From the NCBI GenBank assembly GCA_021234535.1, contig CM037841.1, positions 13,474,825 through 13,538,824 of the forward strand: a stretch of 64,000 bases of DNA. Reading direction: 5' to 3'. A program made the position numbers and the translations under genes. Positions 1 to 54,899 of this stretch are shown here, piece after piece. The notes under the pieces were generated by a model that did no database searches, was not told the origin of the DNA, and saw only the letters and a program-made list of their open reading frames with translations. Position 1 is the stretch's first letter, and every line of letters starts with the position of its first letter. This DNA is from Stichopus chloronotus. Its lineage: Eukaryota > Echinodermata > Holothuroidea > Aspidochirotida > Stichopodidae.

Positions 1-41638
<41,638 letters not shown>

Positions 41639-41766
41639 ATCCAAAGTAGGTTAGGAAGATGTAAAATCGTTACATCTAAGATGAGCTCAAGCAAGGCTAA
41701 ATGCAGAGGACTTTGTATTTGGGCCTGGGATGCAGAGAATGGCCTTTAGCCTACCAAGGATAGTGT

Positions 41767-41965
41767 GAAAGTCAACCAGGCACAGTAGCAGAATCACGCC
41801 AAGAGCTATTGTCACAGATAACCAGGCATATTAGCAGAGACAATTTACAGGCTACTTTCACATGTAACCTGGCATGTCGTTAGAGGTACACCAATGGCTT
41901 CTAACACTTGGAAGGAGGCAGGTTAGCAGAGGCACACCAAACCACTACTGTCCCTTACAACCAGG
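41767..41965 (+). repeat. Degenerate 46-50-bp tandem repeat in tankyrase 3' UTR
   Basis: Four units built around ACCAGGCATATTAGCAGAG and CACGCCAA/CACACCAA, the first starting about 130 bp after the tankyrase stop codon. Confidence 0.7.
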
Positions 41966-42190
41966 GTATTGTGAATAAGGGTATTATAAGTGTTTATATT
42001 ATCAGTAGGGGTATTGTTACCAAGGGTATTCACAGTAGGTGAATTGATTGTCAGTAAGGCTATTGTCAATAAGCGTATTGTTAGTAAGGGTCCCCTTGCT
42101 TGTCAGTAGGTGAATTGTCATCAGGGGTATTGTCAGCAGGGTTGGTTTTGTCAGTATTGGTATTAACAGTGGGGTTTATTATCAACGGGA
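41960..42190 (+). repeat. Short imperfect repeats GGTATTGTCAGTAAG in tankyrase 3' UTR
   Basis: GGGTATTG, GTCAGTAGGTGAATTG and related 12-16-base phrases recur more than eight times, forming a cryptically simple tract. Confidence 0.75.
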
Positions 42191-43712
42191 GTACAGGAGC
42201 ATAAAATGTGAGTGTATGGATATCATCACAAATAGAGGAAATACTGTCAACCCCCTCTGGAAAGAATCAGAAAAAGGTAAATGTATTAAAGAGTTTGGGA
42301 AGAGATATTTGTGTGATTGGAGAAATCAGAATAATGAACCAACTTGAATGAATCATTTCTTGAACCATTTAAACTCTTATTGGACCTACCGTGATATTAA
42401 GGTGTAAGAAAAATCTCAATAGCTAACTTTATTCCACTACAACAAATGATCTTGCATATGGTATAGTGAACCTGTTGTGAGTGGCCTAGATCTTTGCTTC
42501 TGTGAAATATGTAACCCTTACTCAACAGCAAAAGCATTTACATCTACAAAGTGCTTCGTGGTGGTTACGTATGTCAGTGAAGGATTAATGTAAAATCTTG
42601 ATGAAAGATCGACCTTGCAAGTCAGTGTTCAATTTGTGGTGAAAACTGAAGGTATGCGGAGTTGAGGGGGGGGGGGTGGATGGAAGGCAGGGAAACAGGT
42701 GAGGTTATTAAAAAGAACATGAATGTATCATTTGTATTCAGTAGTTAAGAAGATTCCTAGCCGTCTCTTAGTCACAGACACTTTAGTGATATCTGTCTGT
42801 CTGTGTAAATGGTCTGAAACAGACAATTTACCAAATCTATGCTTTCCTACAATAGTGGACTGTCCAATAATTGTTGATGTGCAAAAAATGAAAAATACCA
42901 GAAATTGAAGCTACTTTAACGGAAGGAAGTATTCAAAGTTTTACTGTGATATTCTTTCAATATTTTCCATGTTTGGTGTATTGTATGGGTCAAAGGAAAA
43001 GTCTGACAAATTTCTGCTGAACAGAGAAGCACTTGCAAAAATCACCGCAAAAAAATAAGAAATCAATGAACAGGCACAAAGAGAATTCACTAAGCTCTTT
43101 CTCCATTGCTGTTATGATATCTTGATGATTAAAGCTTCCCTATGTGGTAGATATAGATTTACTATATAAGGGGTGGGGGAAGGATGGTGGGGAAGGGGCA
43201 AGGAAGGTGGGTAACATTGAGTCACGTAGAAGTGTTAAGTGTCATTGACCCTAATGCATCAATAATACTGCTGACCAAATTGAGATCTTTGATGTTCTGA
43301 ACATGTCTTGCTATGTTTTATTGGATGTGTCCTTAGCAGATGAGGTTCATAGCATGAGCTTGCAGACAATTTGATTAGAGGAAGTGATGGTCCTTCATTG
43401 TAAAAATGACAGCTTAGGTTGCTGCGTGGGAGTAGAATTCGTGTTGCTAGTAGAGAGGGAAGTGTGTAATTCCCCCTATCTCTCAGTTATATTGGGCAGT
43501 AACGTTACAGATGTTTTATAACACAGAACTGAATCATCTGTTTATGGTAATATGTTTTGCTACTTGTTTATTTAAAGCAAGTATAGTTTTAAGATTTGTC
43601 TCTTTTGTACAATTGATTGTGGATTTCTTAAGTATTCATGAGCAGTTTTGATGCTTACCAAATAATGTATCATTTTATATGTTATGTGTATATGTAACAA
43701 ACCACTTGAACA

Positions 43713-43718
43713 AATAAA
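43713..43718 (+). terminator. Candidate polyadenylation signal AATAAA for tankyrase
   Basis: AATAAA is followed after about 20-40 bases by an A-rich stretch and then a T/GT-rich element (TTTGTTGTTCATATTGTC), the usual order for cleavage and polyadenylation. Confidence 0.5.
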
Positions 43719-44369
43719 ACAGAATTCCACAAAAGGACAAAAATCATAAAAGCATCCTGTTTGTTGTTCATATTGTCTTTGTGAAAGTTTTGTGAAAATT
43801 TTTGTGAAAGTTTAGTTACGTGAATGGGAAAGAAAAGAGGACAATCGAAATGAAGCACTGCACATGCAGTCAGAATAGCTTCAGTGGATGACTGGCAATG
43901 TTATTGTTAAGAGATGATCCACTTGACTTGATTGTAGACTCTCCCTTATCTTTCACCTATAGAAACTAGACTCAATGCCAAGAATACAATCAGAGAGAAA
44001 CTGTGGTAGAGAGGGATTGTTCTGTCTACAATGCTGATAGATAACCCCCTTTGTACTACCAAAAGATTTCATGAGATGTTCTTTAAATCTGTGTGTGAGG
44101 CTTCTACTTGTTTCTCCGACCTAAATAGAATTACAGTCAGGACAATTGACTTTATAAATTACATTGTTAGTATAATGGAGACTATACTGATCATTGAAAT
44201 TAAAAAGAGAGGAGGACATCTTCTTCTGAGAAAATACCACAGGTAATAAGACAGATTCAACTTTTTATGAAAAATATAAATGGCGAATTTTTAAGTGCTG
44301 CAAATTATATATTATCAAAGTCTATGAAAGGGCAATTCGGGCGGGGGGGGGGGGGGGGGGGGGGGCAGG

Positions 44370-46400
44370 GGATTTAGCAAGGGACAGAGGCTGGCCTGAG
44401 GGCATGTGTAACAGGACGTAAGCGGAGCGCCACCATCGGTTGGCGCGGAGTGTACACAGAAAATATGAGATTTTCAAACTCCCAGATGCTCGGAAATGGC
44501 ATCTCCTGCAATGCGTTTAGAGCATCTGTGAAAAATAAGTACATGGGAATTTCCAGAAACGTCTCATTGAGAGTGGTTCAAAACCCTCTGCGAAATTTCG
44601 AAAAAAAAAAAAGTTTCTTTCGTTAGGCAGAGGATGAATGTTATTAGAATGTAAGGAGAAAGTACCATAGCACCGCCAGGATTTAATGATTGGAGCCATA
44701 ATTTTGCTTAAATATCATTGATATCACATGTGAAACGCCTATCCAGGGATTTCTGGTTGGGATCTGAGGTCATGTGTGACAGAATTATCTAAGCGAAGCG
44801 CCACCATCGATTAGCACGGGGATACAAAAAAAAAAAAAAAAATGTGGGCTTTTCAAACCTCCCAGATGGTCAGAAATGACATTTCTCGGCCGTCCTATGC
44901 TGCATATACCCAACCTTGAAATCGGGATGTCATGTCTGCAAATTTTCAATTCGTGTTAAAAAAAAATATAAAAAAATGGCACGGTAAATACATATCAGAA
45001 GGGGTCTGAGGTGACACAAGAATCATAATGAATTACGCATCCTGTTTCATTTTCTTTACTTTGGACATATTTGGGAGCTGAGCACATAGTGCACGATACT
45101 CCTGGATTTTTTTTTTTTGGGGGGGGGGAGGTTTTTGCCCGAATGTGTTTGTTACTAATTAATGAGAGGGATTACTATCTTAGAGGTGCAATGAGTTAGC
45201 ACATCTGTGAAAAATGCGTATATGGGAGTGTCCAAAAAACTCATTAGGAGTGGTTCAAATCCATCAGCGAAATTTCGAAAAAAATACGGAATAGAATGTA
45301 AACAGCACCGCCAGGTCTAATGATTGGGGGCATATTTTACTTACACGTTATCAATATCACATATGCAGCGTATATCCATGGTTTCAGGAGGGACGGGGAC
45401 CTGACCTGAGGGAGCGCAGTGTGGGCAGGAGTATCCAAGCGGAGTGCCACCATCGGTTGGCGCGAGCGTACCTGGAATAATTAGGGCTTTACAACCCTCC
45501 CCCCATGATCGGAAACGGCACTTCCCACGTGATCTGGTCTTCATGTACCCAGCCTTGAAATATGGCTCTCGTGTCTGCAATTTATCAGTTAATGAGAAAA
45601 ACATCATTCAAAACAACATTTAAAACTGGATTGTTCCTATCCAGAATATTTATGCTGTCGTAATTTTCTGAAAAGTTTGGTCAACAATTTTTACTTTCTA
45701 ACGATAACATCTTTTTTTTTTTGAGAAGTTTTCAACTAGCATGTGACCTTAAACTAAATCTGTTGCAATATTTTGCATCTATTGCGGCCATTTTTCCCCG
45801 GAGAAATTATGGTTCCAGAAAAGTTATTCCAACAAGTTTTACTCTCATTACAGGTGTTTATCAGTTTGCTACAACCGTCGATGATTGCATGACAAAGTGA
45901 AACTCGTTCTTGTAACGATAATTTTTGTAAATGACAGCCACATCGAAAAAGGTGCCATACAATAGTATTTTGATAGATGGGAGAGTATGAGAAGAGTGAT
46001 GGTTGGTCTAGATCTGTGAGAGCGTTGTGTGGGAAGAGATGTCCCCACCCTCAAACTTAGTTGCAATCTAGTGTGATACTTGGCTTCTTTTGAAGGTATA
46101 AAATGTTCTAGATTGAGACATGAAAAATTCCAACTGGTATGTCAGACTTTCTGACTATCATCACTCCTACACTGAAATATGAGAGAGAAGTTCATATGAC
46201 TTTCATATTTAATGAAAATACGTTTCAATCACCAGGTAACCTCATAATCTGGTACAATATTTGGCATCTTTTTACGTCATAAAATGTGCTAGACTGAAAT
46301 CTGAAAAATTCTTACGGGCCTTTTTAGATTTTCCTACTATTGTGGCTCTGACTTTTGTTTTGCTGAACGGGGAGGGGGGGGGGGCCTCCTCGACCCCACT
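44370..46400 (-). repeat. Modular dispersed repeat, copy A (inverted to copy B)
   Basis: Read on the minus strand it shares an ordered series of phrases with 61820-62810: CATACCAGTTGGAATTTTTC, GCACATTTTATGAC, CCAACCATCACTC, TATCGTTAGAAAGTAAAA, AAGGCTGGGTACATG, GGAAGTGCCGTTTCC and CGCCAACCGATGGTGG. The last modules recur three times inside copy A (about 44.42, 44.79 and 45.44 kb). No coding capacity is seen and the class is unknown. Confidence 0.8.
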
Positions 46401-46744
46401 GAGTGTATGTTGACAACTAATTCAAGCACATGTTCACAAACAGAATTTTTTACCTAGGTTCTCTTTTTTCAAGTATTTTGAAATTGCTCTGTATTTAGGG
46501 GAGGGAACGTGCGTCATTCCCTTACCTTCTTTTGTCCAATGAAATAACACGGAAAGTTAACCACTGCGCGCGAAGCGCAATGATGTTTGAATTTGGGATA
46601 TGTAGATGAGTCTAACCTTGGTACATGAACACCTAAACTGCATGGTCACGCAGCCAGCGATTATATCAGTCACTAACCAAAACTGGGGGCGATATTTGTT
46701 GCAATGTCCAACTACCATTCAAAAATTGAACAAAAACATTTCTC

Positions 46745-46830
46745 CTTACGAAATGTGAGGGGGGGGGGGACATTTGATATTATGTCCCCCTCTTATCAAA
46801 ATGTGGGGGACGTGTCCCCCTGTACCTCCA
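46745..46830. repeat. Dispersed-repeat-like C/G-rich motif
   Basis: A G run is followed by ACATTTGATATTATGTCCCC, then GGGGGACGTGTCCCCC, an almost perfect palindrome. It looks like the terminal part of an interspersed repeat, but there is no second copy in the window to prove this. Confidence 0.35.
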
Positions 46831-47939
46831 GGATTGACGCCCATACTCCCCTTCCAAGTTTGGTTTATTCATGGTATCTTTGAGACAGATGCAATAACAA
46901 AACCTTTGAATAAGCCGCGTAAACAGTACACTATTCCTGCACTATCCTCACTAACGAGGACCAGTATTTCTATCTCGGTGATGGAACCATTGTTAAAGTT
47001 ATATCATTCGTTTGCACGTGTTTGATACTATGTACGATAATAGCCTTCTGCTATGTAAAAAATTACAAAGAAGCGAAGTGTAACACAAGAAAGAGTGTTG
47101 CCCCATTAGTGATGCCATTAGCACACATACGACCAGAAAACCTGGCCTAGCAGTCCTCTAAGTGTACCCACCGGGGTAGCCCAACAGAGGAGCTATCATA
47201 TGGTCAGGGGGCGGTTGCCCTCCCCCTGACCGACTCAAATGGATTACCGGTCCCCCTTTCAGCTTTTCACAAAGCGATAAAAAATAATCAAAAAGATAGA
47301 AAAAGATAAGAATAAGGACAAATTGAAAGGGAAGGTAAAGACAATGTAAGTTTGAAAACTTCAGTGCCCTCTGCATCCAGGAAACTTCTGCCTACAATTT
47401 TCTGTCTTCATATTTAAGCAAGTACAGTATTCATCATAAAATGCCTAACTTTAATTAGACTTATTTAGCAGAAACTGCCAAAATGAGATTACTTCTTCAT
47501 CGAAGAAAATACAATACCATTTTCTGGCAATCTAAGGGAGGGGAATTTTTTCTGGTACACTCCACTCCAAATGATGCTGGCTCTTCTTTTCGATAGTGTT
47601 CAAACATTTCTTAGTTTACCCTGAAAATTCTGGCTGCACCAATGCAACAGGATCATGTTGGATCATTCATGTCCCAGGCTCAGTGAGAAAACAAATCATA
47701 GCGGCGCACTTCGCCTCTTGACCGAATGCAAACAACCACTGGGACTCCAATGCCAAGTGTGGGACTAGACTAAAGATATGTTCATCACCACAAGATATTT
47801 GCCAAGTGCTCCAACTTCCAAGAATATCGGGAAGAAGATGCATAGGCCTAATTTATGATCCTTTCACTCAACTCAATCCATCTGATAAGTATAAGCATTT
47901 TCATAGAATTACCTTTACTCTCATTAATTTGAGAAGCTG

Positions 47940-48075
47940 GAAACATGGGACCCTGTTTCAAGACTGCGCATATGCAGCTTCAAAATACACCGGAAGTGCC
48001 GTTTCCGGCCATCTTGGGAGTTTGGAAAGCCGAAATTTTCTTGTACGGTTCCAGCCAACAGATGGTGCTTAGATA
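47940..48075 (+). repeat. Modular dispersed repeat, copy C (single module)
   Basis: Contains GGAAGTGCCGTTTCCGGCCA, GGGAGTTTGGAAAGCC and GCCAACAGATGGTGCTTAG, the same module found in copies A and B, in the orientation of copy B. Confidence 0.75.
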
Positions 48076-49739
48076 GTCCTGAGGGTTCCTATAAAGACAA
48101 AATTGCGAAAACTGGTTATTTGACACCGATTTTGCCTCAAAATGTACTTTGCACGAACTTATGAATCTTTTTGAGACATGATAACCAATAAATTTAGCGT
48201 TTTAGATGGGTGTTTCCATTGATCACGTATCACCGTTTGACTGATCCACAGGCACGAACATACAAGGTTCGCGCAGTTTCAGTCAAAATGGCAACTAAAA
48301 TCCCAACCTTCTCAATGCAGGAACCGTAATAGTTATGCCGGCATTCACTCCCAACCCCCCCCCCCCCCGATATCTTTGAAGTGCAGAGGGTATTTCTATT
48401 ACACAGCACCCCTAAAAAAAAAAAAACATTTCCGCCGCCTTTGACTGAAATTGCTTGTATCAATACAGACCGTAAAACATCTATAGTACTTTGTATTCGG
48501 TGAACAAATTAGGATGAGGTCTGCGGCGACAGGGTAGTAGATACGAAACGGTAACATCAAGAGCTGGGCAAATGTCTTAACGATGAGCGATCAAAGACCA
48601 TTTCGAACGGTTACCATTCTGATTGGTGTTTTCTTGATTTATTACGCGCCATTTTGCTTCGTTAACGTTCTCTCCAACCTGTTCCCATTCCTGTGCATTT
48701 ACTGGACGCTATTTGCTCCAGTGGTTGGGTTGGTCTAATTCCGTTATTAATCCAGGCATTTATACCTTATTCAAAAAAGATTTTCACTTTGCTTCAAGTG
48801 AAAAATGAAGCATTACATTAGTTGAAAACCGGCACAACAGCCTGGTTACTATACAAATAAGTCAGTTGGTATCGTTGTCACTAAGATTTTACAGATATTG
48901 TTTCGTGTTTTGGTATTGTGAGTGAGTCTTAAATCCTTTACTTATGTAGTGTTTTCCAATAACATCTATCATTAATGTCTGTCCTACTAGCTTTTTCACA
49001 TCGTAAACTCAATCTCATCGGCGTACCATACAAGTGCGTCGAAATACCAAGATATACGAAAAAATGTTAGTAAACCAACTTGTGGACTTTGCACATTATT
49101 CGATAATTAATTACTAGTTCATACCATATAATTATACAGTTACATTGGTATTGTTAGCAGTTAACAGCATGAAAGGCGTACATATAGGTCAAAGGACTTT
49201 TGCGAGGATCGCCATATGCAGCTTTAATAAGTCCGTTACGAAATTGTTACCTATCTTCGTTAAGTTAGTTCAGTTTCCGAGATCTAAATAAGGTAAAAAC
49301 AAACTTTTTTGTTTGTATTTAAGTTAAGGTCCAGGGTGACATACTGTACGGCCTAGATTGCAATGATCTAATCAGTATGTTTGTAATTCATGGCATTTCA
49401 TACAGTGACTTTGTTATAAGGGGACAACCATACTGGAGAATGGTGTCGTATTTACCTACAAATGCATATGTACGCGATGTTGCGTCTTTTGTAGCGCAAT
49501 TTGCTTTAATTTTTTAAGTTTATTGCTTTTTAAGTTTATTGTTTTTTTTTAAGTTTACCAAAAATTCAAGCCCAATTTAAAGGAACTACAACTGGGAGTG
49601 ACTTAAAGAATTAACACGCACGTAGTAAGACAGACTTCAGTGATGTCCATAAACATCCACCATACACGCGCATACGTCATCGGTTCTTAGGAACGATCGC
49701 CATATGCACTATCAATGACTGCTGGAGAATCAACTGACG

Positions 49740-49840
49740 AATACCCCGGGGCAAATACCCCCGGACAAATACCCCCTGACAAATACCCCCTGACAAATAC
49801 CCCCTGACAAATACCCCCGGACAAATACCCCCTGACATTT
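49740..49840 (-). repeat. 14-bp minisatellite, about 7 copies
   Basis: Units of ACAAATACCCCCTG repeat with CTG/CGG variants. The G-rich strand carries runs of five or six G every 14 bases, so G-quadruplex formation on the minus strand is plausible. Confidence 0.93.
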
Positions 49841-50280
49841 GACCACCAGGTGAAATTACACCAGCATGAAATAAAACCCATGTGGGAGGCTATTTTTCCG
49901 GGATATCTTTTCGAGGATAGTTGTGGAGAATATGCTTGGTCACGCTGTCAGTAGCCATGATACTTCCCTAGCCGAGCTAGCTAGCGATAACAGATAGTGT
50001 AGAAAGCTGGGCACGATTGTATTTTTCAACACATGTTGTTGCAATAGCTCAATTGCTCTTTTCGTGATTGGCCACTCCTGTAGACCACTGGAGGATTCTT
50101 TGATTGGGATCGGCCAAAGTGGTGGGTTACTGATGTGGGGCATCTAAGCACTGACGGGGTTCCCATACATTCGGGGACAGTAAAATTGGCTACACCGGCT
50201 TTTTCACCTTGTTGCAATTGCTCTTTTCTTTTAGCTAGGCTAGTACACTTTACAATACATCGGCTTTGATTGTTCTGCCG

Positions 50281-50590
50281 TCCAACCTCCCCCGGTAATC
50301 ATCAAGGGTAAGGAAATTGAAAGAGTGTTTAATTACAAGTACCTTGGGGATTTCCTACATAATTCTCGTACATGGATGGACCATGTAGATATTTCAATTA
50401 AGAAGTTTAATAGCTAGGTATACTGCCTCATGAAAATGACAAAGTTTGAAGTTCAGCCTGAAAATATGGATATATATTACAATCTAAATATGTCTGGCGA
50501 TATTGTCTTATCCTCCCTTCAGCGAAAATATCATCAGCAGAGGCCCTGACAGACTTCGACTAAATGCTCTAAAAAGTAACCACCATCAAA
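50281..50590 (+). pseudogene. LINE (non-LTR retrotransposon) reverse transcriptase fragment
   Basis: In one frame it reads IKGKEIERVFNYKYLGDFL, TWMDHVDISIKKFNS, a stop, then LMKMTKFEVQPE. After a frameshift comes a phrase ending RGPDRLRLNALKS. This is the C-terminal 'YKYLG ... L.W..H ... N-I-x-x-x-D-R-x-R-L' region of non-LTR retrotransposon ORF2 proteins. It is dead: short, with a stop and a frameshift. The clade is not determined. Confidence 0.75.
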
Positions 50591-51079
50591 ATTCTTTTAT
50601 CCTAGGTGGAATTAAAATGTGAATGAAAATAGTTTGAAATGGCTTAAATAAATCAGAAGACATGTTCCTTGAAAGGAATTCTCCTTTAATGTTAGTTTTT
50701 TTTGTCTTTTAATAAGTTTTATTCATTTACACATTTTTCATCCGTTTTTCTAAGTGTTCTCAGATATATACTTTCATTATTTTTTGTAATGTTTTGTATG
50801 ATTTCCTTTGCATTTTACGTGTTCTTTGTGAGACCATAATTGCCTAGCTTCTGTTGAGAAAAGGTTTCACTTACTTATTATCTCATCGCCCTATAGGGGC
50901 TAGATGAGATATTGTAGTCACTTGGCTAGTGGAGCTATATATTGTACTGTGTACCCATGGGAGAATGGTTGCCATGGAAACTCTTGGGTGGGTGAGTAGC
51001 GACACCGCAGGGGTACCCCATGATAGAGTGACCATGGGTACAGGAGGGTCCTGTTGGGTGTAAAATGAAAACTTGTCCG

Positions 51080-51135
51080 TGCCAATGTGTGTGCCCGTGT
51101 GCGTGTGTGTACGTGTGCGTGTGTGTGTGTGAGTG
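51080..51135. repeat. GT-rich microsatellite
   Basis: Imperfect (GT)n with GTGTGCGT and GTACGT interruptions. The 115- and 153-codon minus-strand frames overlapping it read through this simple repeat. Confidence 0.85.
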
Positions 51136-51254
51136 CGTCCGGACCTGTCCAAACTGTGATTTTTCCAGAATAGTTTGAAAAGCATATGAGCGACTAAGTT
51201 GACACTTGGTAAGGTTGTGCATGATGCCAATACATGGAAGATGTATTAGTTGTA

Positions 51255-51700
51255 TGGTAAATTGAGTCAAATTTGCTGATTTTTGAGAAAAAAGTCTAAA
51301 TTGCCCCAAAATTGCTATTTCCAGCATATCTTGAGAAGTATTGGAGCATTTAATGCAAAATTTTGCAAAAACGTACCTGAGAATGAAAACTTTCAAGTTA
51401 TATCACTTTTGTAGTAAAAAAAGTGAAATTTGCTGATTTTTTAGAAAAAAAAAGCCAATTTTGCCCCAAAATTTGTATTTCCAGCATATCTTGAGAACTA
51501 TTAGATCAATTAACTTACAGTTTTGTAAGTACTTACATGAGAAGACATTGTTCAACATAATATTACTGTAATGGTAAATCGAGTCAAATTTCCTGATTTT
51601 TTAGAAAAAAAGAGCCAATTTTGCCCCAAAATTGCTATTTCCAGCATATCTTGAGAACCATTAAACCAATTAACTTCAAGTTTTGTAAGTACTTAGCAAT
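51255..51700 (+). repeat. 160-bp tandem repeat, three copies
   Basis: TCAAATTTGCTGATTTTT, then GCCCCAAAATTGCTATTTCC and AGCATATCTTGAGAA recur at about 51264, 51424 and 51583. The array lies inside a segment bounded by 11-bp inverted repeats ATCTCATCGCC (about 50880) and GGCGATGAGAT (about 51757), perhaps a DNA element with an expanded interior. Confidence 0.85.
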
Positions 51701-54700
51701 AAACTATTACAAATTCCCATGTGCAGGCCCTGTATTGAAATCAATGTTCATGTTGGCGATGAGATATACACCTCCGTGGATTGCCTTCTTGTTTGCTATT
51801 TTTAAATTATATTGATGAAAATGCTCAAACGGGGGTCATTGTCGGCTCCAAAAAGAAATGACAGAGGGTGCATACTTCACTATGATAGTTGTATCATCTC
51901 AACGAATATGATAATTATTAACATTTTACATAGACTTTTTTGTTCTCAGTAATTGAGAATGTGCAAGCATGAGATCCTTATTTAAAGACTGGTTTTATGA
52001 GGCGTTTCTCGGGCTTGTAAAGATAAAAAAAAATGGTTTATGCCCTCTCGCCAACTGATGGTACCGCTGGACCGAAATAGTCCGAAATAGCCCACCTAGA
52101 TCCCCACCCCATCTCTTTTTCTGCCTCGCCTGCTACTATGTAGGTTGAAGAGCATAAGCGTAGCATTGAAAATGTTGGGTATTTATCATACAGAGCCCCT
52201 GAAATCTATTTTCGCCCTGTCTGACCGAAACCGCTAGCTCAGCCACTGAGTAGAACAATTTTTCTGCAACTGAGTACCCTGAAGTGGGATTTGGTGCACC
52301 AAAGTGTACAATTGTGCAACTTTGTCTTAGAAAAATTGGATTTTCTAGATATAATATTTCATTTGTGCACCTGTTGGCGGGGCCAAGTTGGCCCCCCTTG
52401 GTCCCGTCAGTACTATACACTGGAGGCAATTGACTATACTGTTCAAACGCGACAGCACTTGTGGCAGTTTAGTATGTATTACAACAAAAGAAATCGAGAT
52501 TTTTCCGAATTTATTTTCAAGTCATGCAGTAGTTCAGATAACAAAATACACAAAAAAGGTTTCAAAACAAATTACTGTTTCATTTTTTTAGGGAAACGAT
52601 TTTACAACATGAACTGAACGATGTCTCTTTATTCCGTGGAAAATCATTCCAGAAACAAATCCGAACAAGAATTTCTTTTATGAGCATTAAAACCATACAT
52701 GGACAGTATGTTACTTTACTAGAGCATATGACGTGTTCAGTACAAACATTATGTGATAGTGGGTATTTTCGTTCAAACTATTGCAGTTTTTTTCAGTTCG
52801 CAAAAGAACAACCAATCTATATGTAGAATCAGCAGCTGTTGTTATACATTACTATAATAATGGTACCATATTAAAATGTTTACTAAGATCTGCTTATCAC
52901 TGACAGCCTTACAGTAATATCACCTTCCTTTGTTAGTAGAAGTGGGGGGGGGGGGGGAGTAAGTCATCTCATCATAGACGTAGATAATCAGAATGAAGCC
53001 CAAACTGTTAGGCAAAAGGCGTTCTCATGAAACAGCGTCGGGCAAATGCAACGAAAATTTTAGGAAAATATAAATTCCACACAGCTAAACATTGAAACCC
53101 AGTTTTCCCTGCAGTCAAACGGTTACATCTTCTTCGGATTTCCCCAGAACGAACAAGTTCTCGAAAAAATGCAATCATAGGGCTAACTTTACCTGCTTCT
53201 ATTTAAAATCTTGTGGCTTTGATAAGACTTTCAGGTTTTCTAAATCAAGAGAAATCATGGTACATACGTCGAAAGGACATTCCTGTCTATTTTTATCCGG
53301 TTTGAAAATAATTTAGTATTAATATTATTAATTTATAGTTGTTGACAAACATTTAAGAGTTGCTGCCTTACATTGTGGATAGCTTATTACATACAGTAGG
53401 GGCTGGGTTAGGGGCAGGGTGCACTATGTTAACCCTCTCTGGTGAGTCTACCTTCTATCTGAAGGATTTACATAAAAAATATTGCTCTCAATATGGAGTT
53501 CGAGTTTCTATATCGAAACCTTAACCAGAAGAGCAACAGTCATGTCTGTGATAAAATATTAAACGCATAAATTATCAACTTTTGAAAATTCGGGGCGCGG
53601 TGAACGTGTACCCACTGCAGTCCTCTCAACCCGCCAATGTAAATTACGATGTTAAAACAATAGGACAACTGGACGAAGGAAGATAATACTATCAGGTGCA
53701 GGTTAAATCTGACATTGTAAGTATAATAGGCAAGTCCATCCATGGCCTCCGTAATCATGAAGTTGTTTTTCTTCATCGTTGGTCTGTTGTATCTTAATTG
53801 CATTGTTTTCAGTAGTAACGAGGTCACACAACATTGATAAGCATTATCAGCCAGTAAACACGTAATCAACGATTGATTTATTGCAAGGTATGACGATTAA
53901 AGGTCAACGGTCAACAGCAAGAAATTAGAACCTACAATCTAATTAGGCAAGTAATTGATGGACTTGCAAGAAGCTAGAGAAGGATTTGAAGGGGTTATGT
54001 TTCACTCTATTTCTTCACATGATTTTATGTAATCTCCATTTTATAAAAGAATGAGTTTGGTTAGAAAATGTCAGTGTTACTTCTGAAAATTAAGTTGGGA
54101 AAATATGTGAAAAGATTACAAATTACAAAAAGATTACAAATTGTAGCACATGTTATTGTGCCGCATAAATCTAAATATTGTCCCCCAAAATGGGAACAGT
54201 AATTTAGCAATTCCTTCCATCAAAACAAAGTACTTCTACAAAGTGTTAAAAATCTGTCTTTCTTTTCTCTATCTTCTTATAATTTTCATTTAATTTTTCA
54301 GTGTACACTTATGCATAATGTAATGTTAATACTTTTTGTCTATGGATGTAGTTCTACTTTTCGTCCTATAAATGTTCCTCTATAATATATTGAATTATTG
54401 AAATGATGAACAATAATTTAAATTTGCACTTGTTTGGGAAATACAGTCGTGTCTCTTCATTGCCATAAAACTATCAATCCCACCCCACCTTTACCCGTTA
54501 CCAGTTAGTCACTTTGATTGCCTCTACCTTCTGCACAAATAGTGTCTCCATGTACTACATAATAATGTTATCTCTACTTCTCAATGTTTGGTACGGTATA
54601 AATTTTCTTGAATAATCGAAAACATAATGATAAAAAGAAGAAATATAAAAACTATGACCGCATCGTTAGACTGCAGAAATACTCTGAACGTGGAGATAAA

Positions 54701-54899
54701 TCATAGAGAGGCTGCGATAGGGGTGGGGCCAGTGGGGGGGGGGGAACAGTTGGAATAGAGGAGGCGTGATACCTTACCATGAACAATGGATGCTCCATTA
54801 TACACAGCTGGAGTGTAACTCTGTCCCTTGTCCATAATTATAACGCAAATTTCCAGATTTACTTACACAGACCTTTTAACGCAAAACTGCAAAAACTCA

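Larger units (their letters stand above)
41639..43740 (+). other. TNKS: Probable tankyrase 3' UTR
   Basis: About 2.1 kb runs from the tankyrase stop codon to the first well-formed poly(A) signal. It starts with two blocks of degenerate tandem repeat (41767-41965 and about 41960-42190) and has a G run at about 42667-42676. No open frame resembling a known gene is seen. The extent is inferred from the poly(A) signal only. Confidence 0.55.

Noticed and set aside
50883..51396. 115- and 153-codon minus-strand open frames
   Set aside because: They cross the GT microsatellite (HTHT runs) and a tandem repeat, with no domain.
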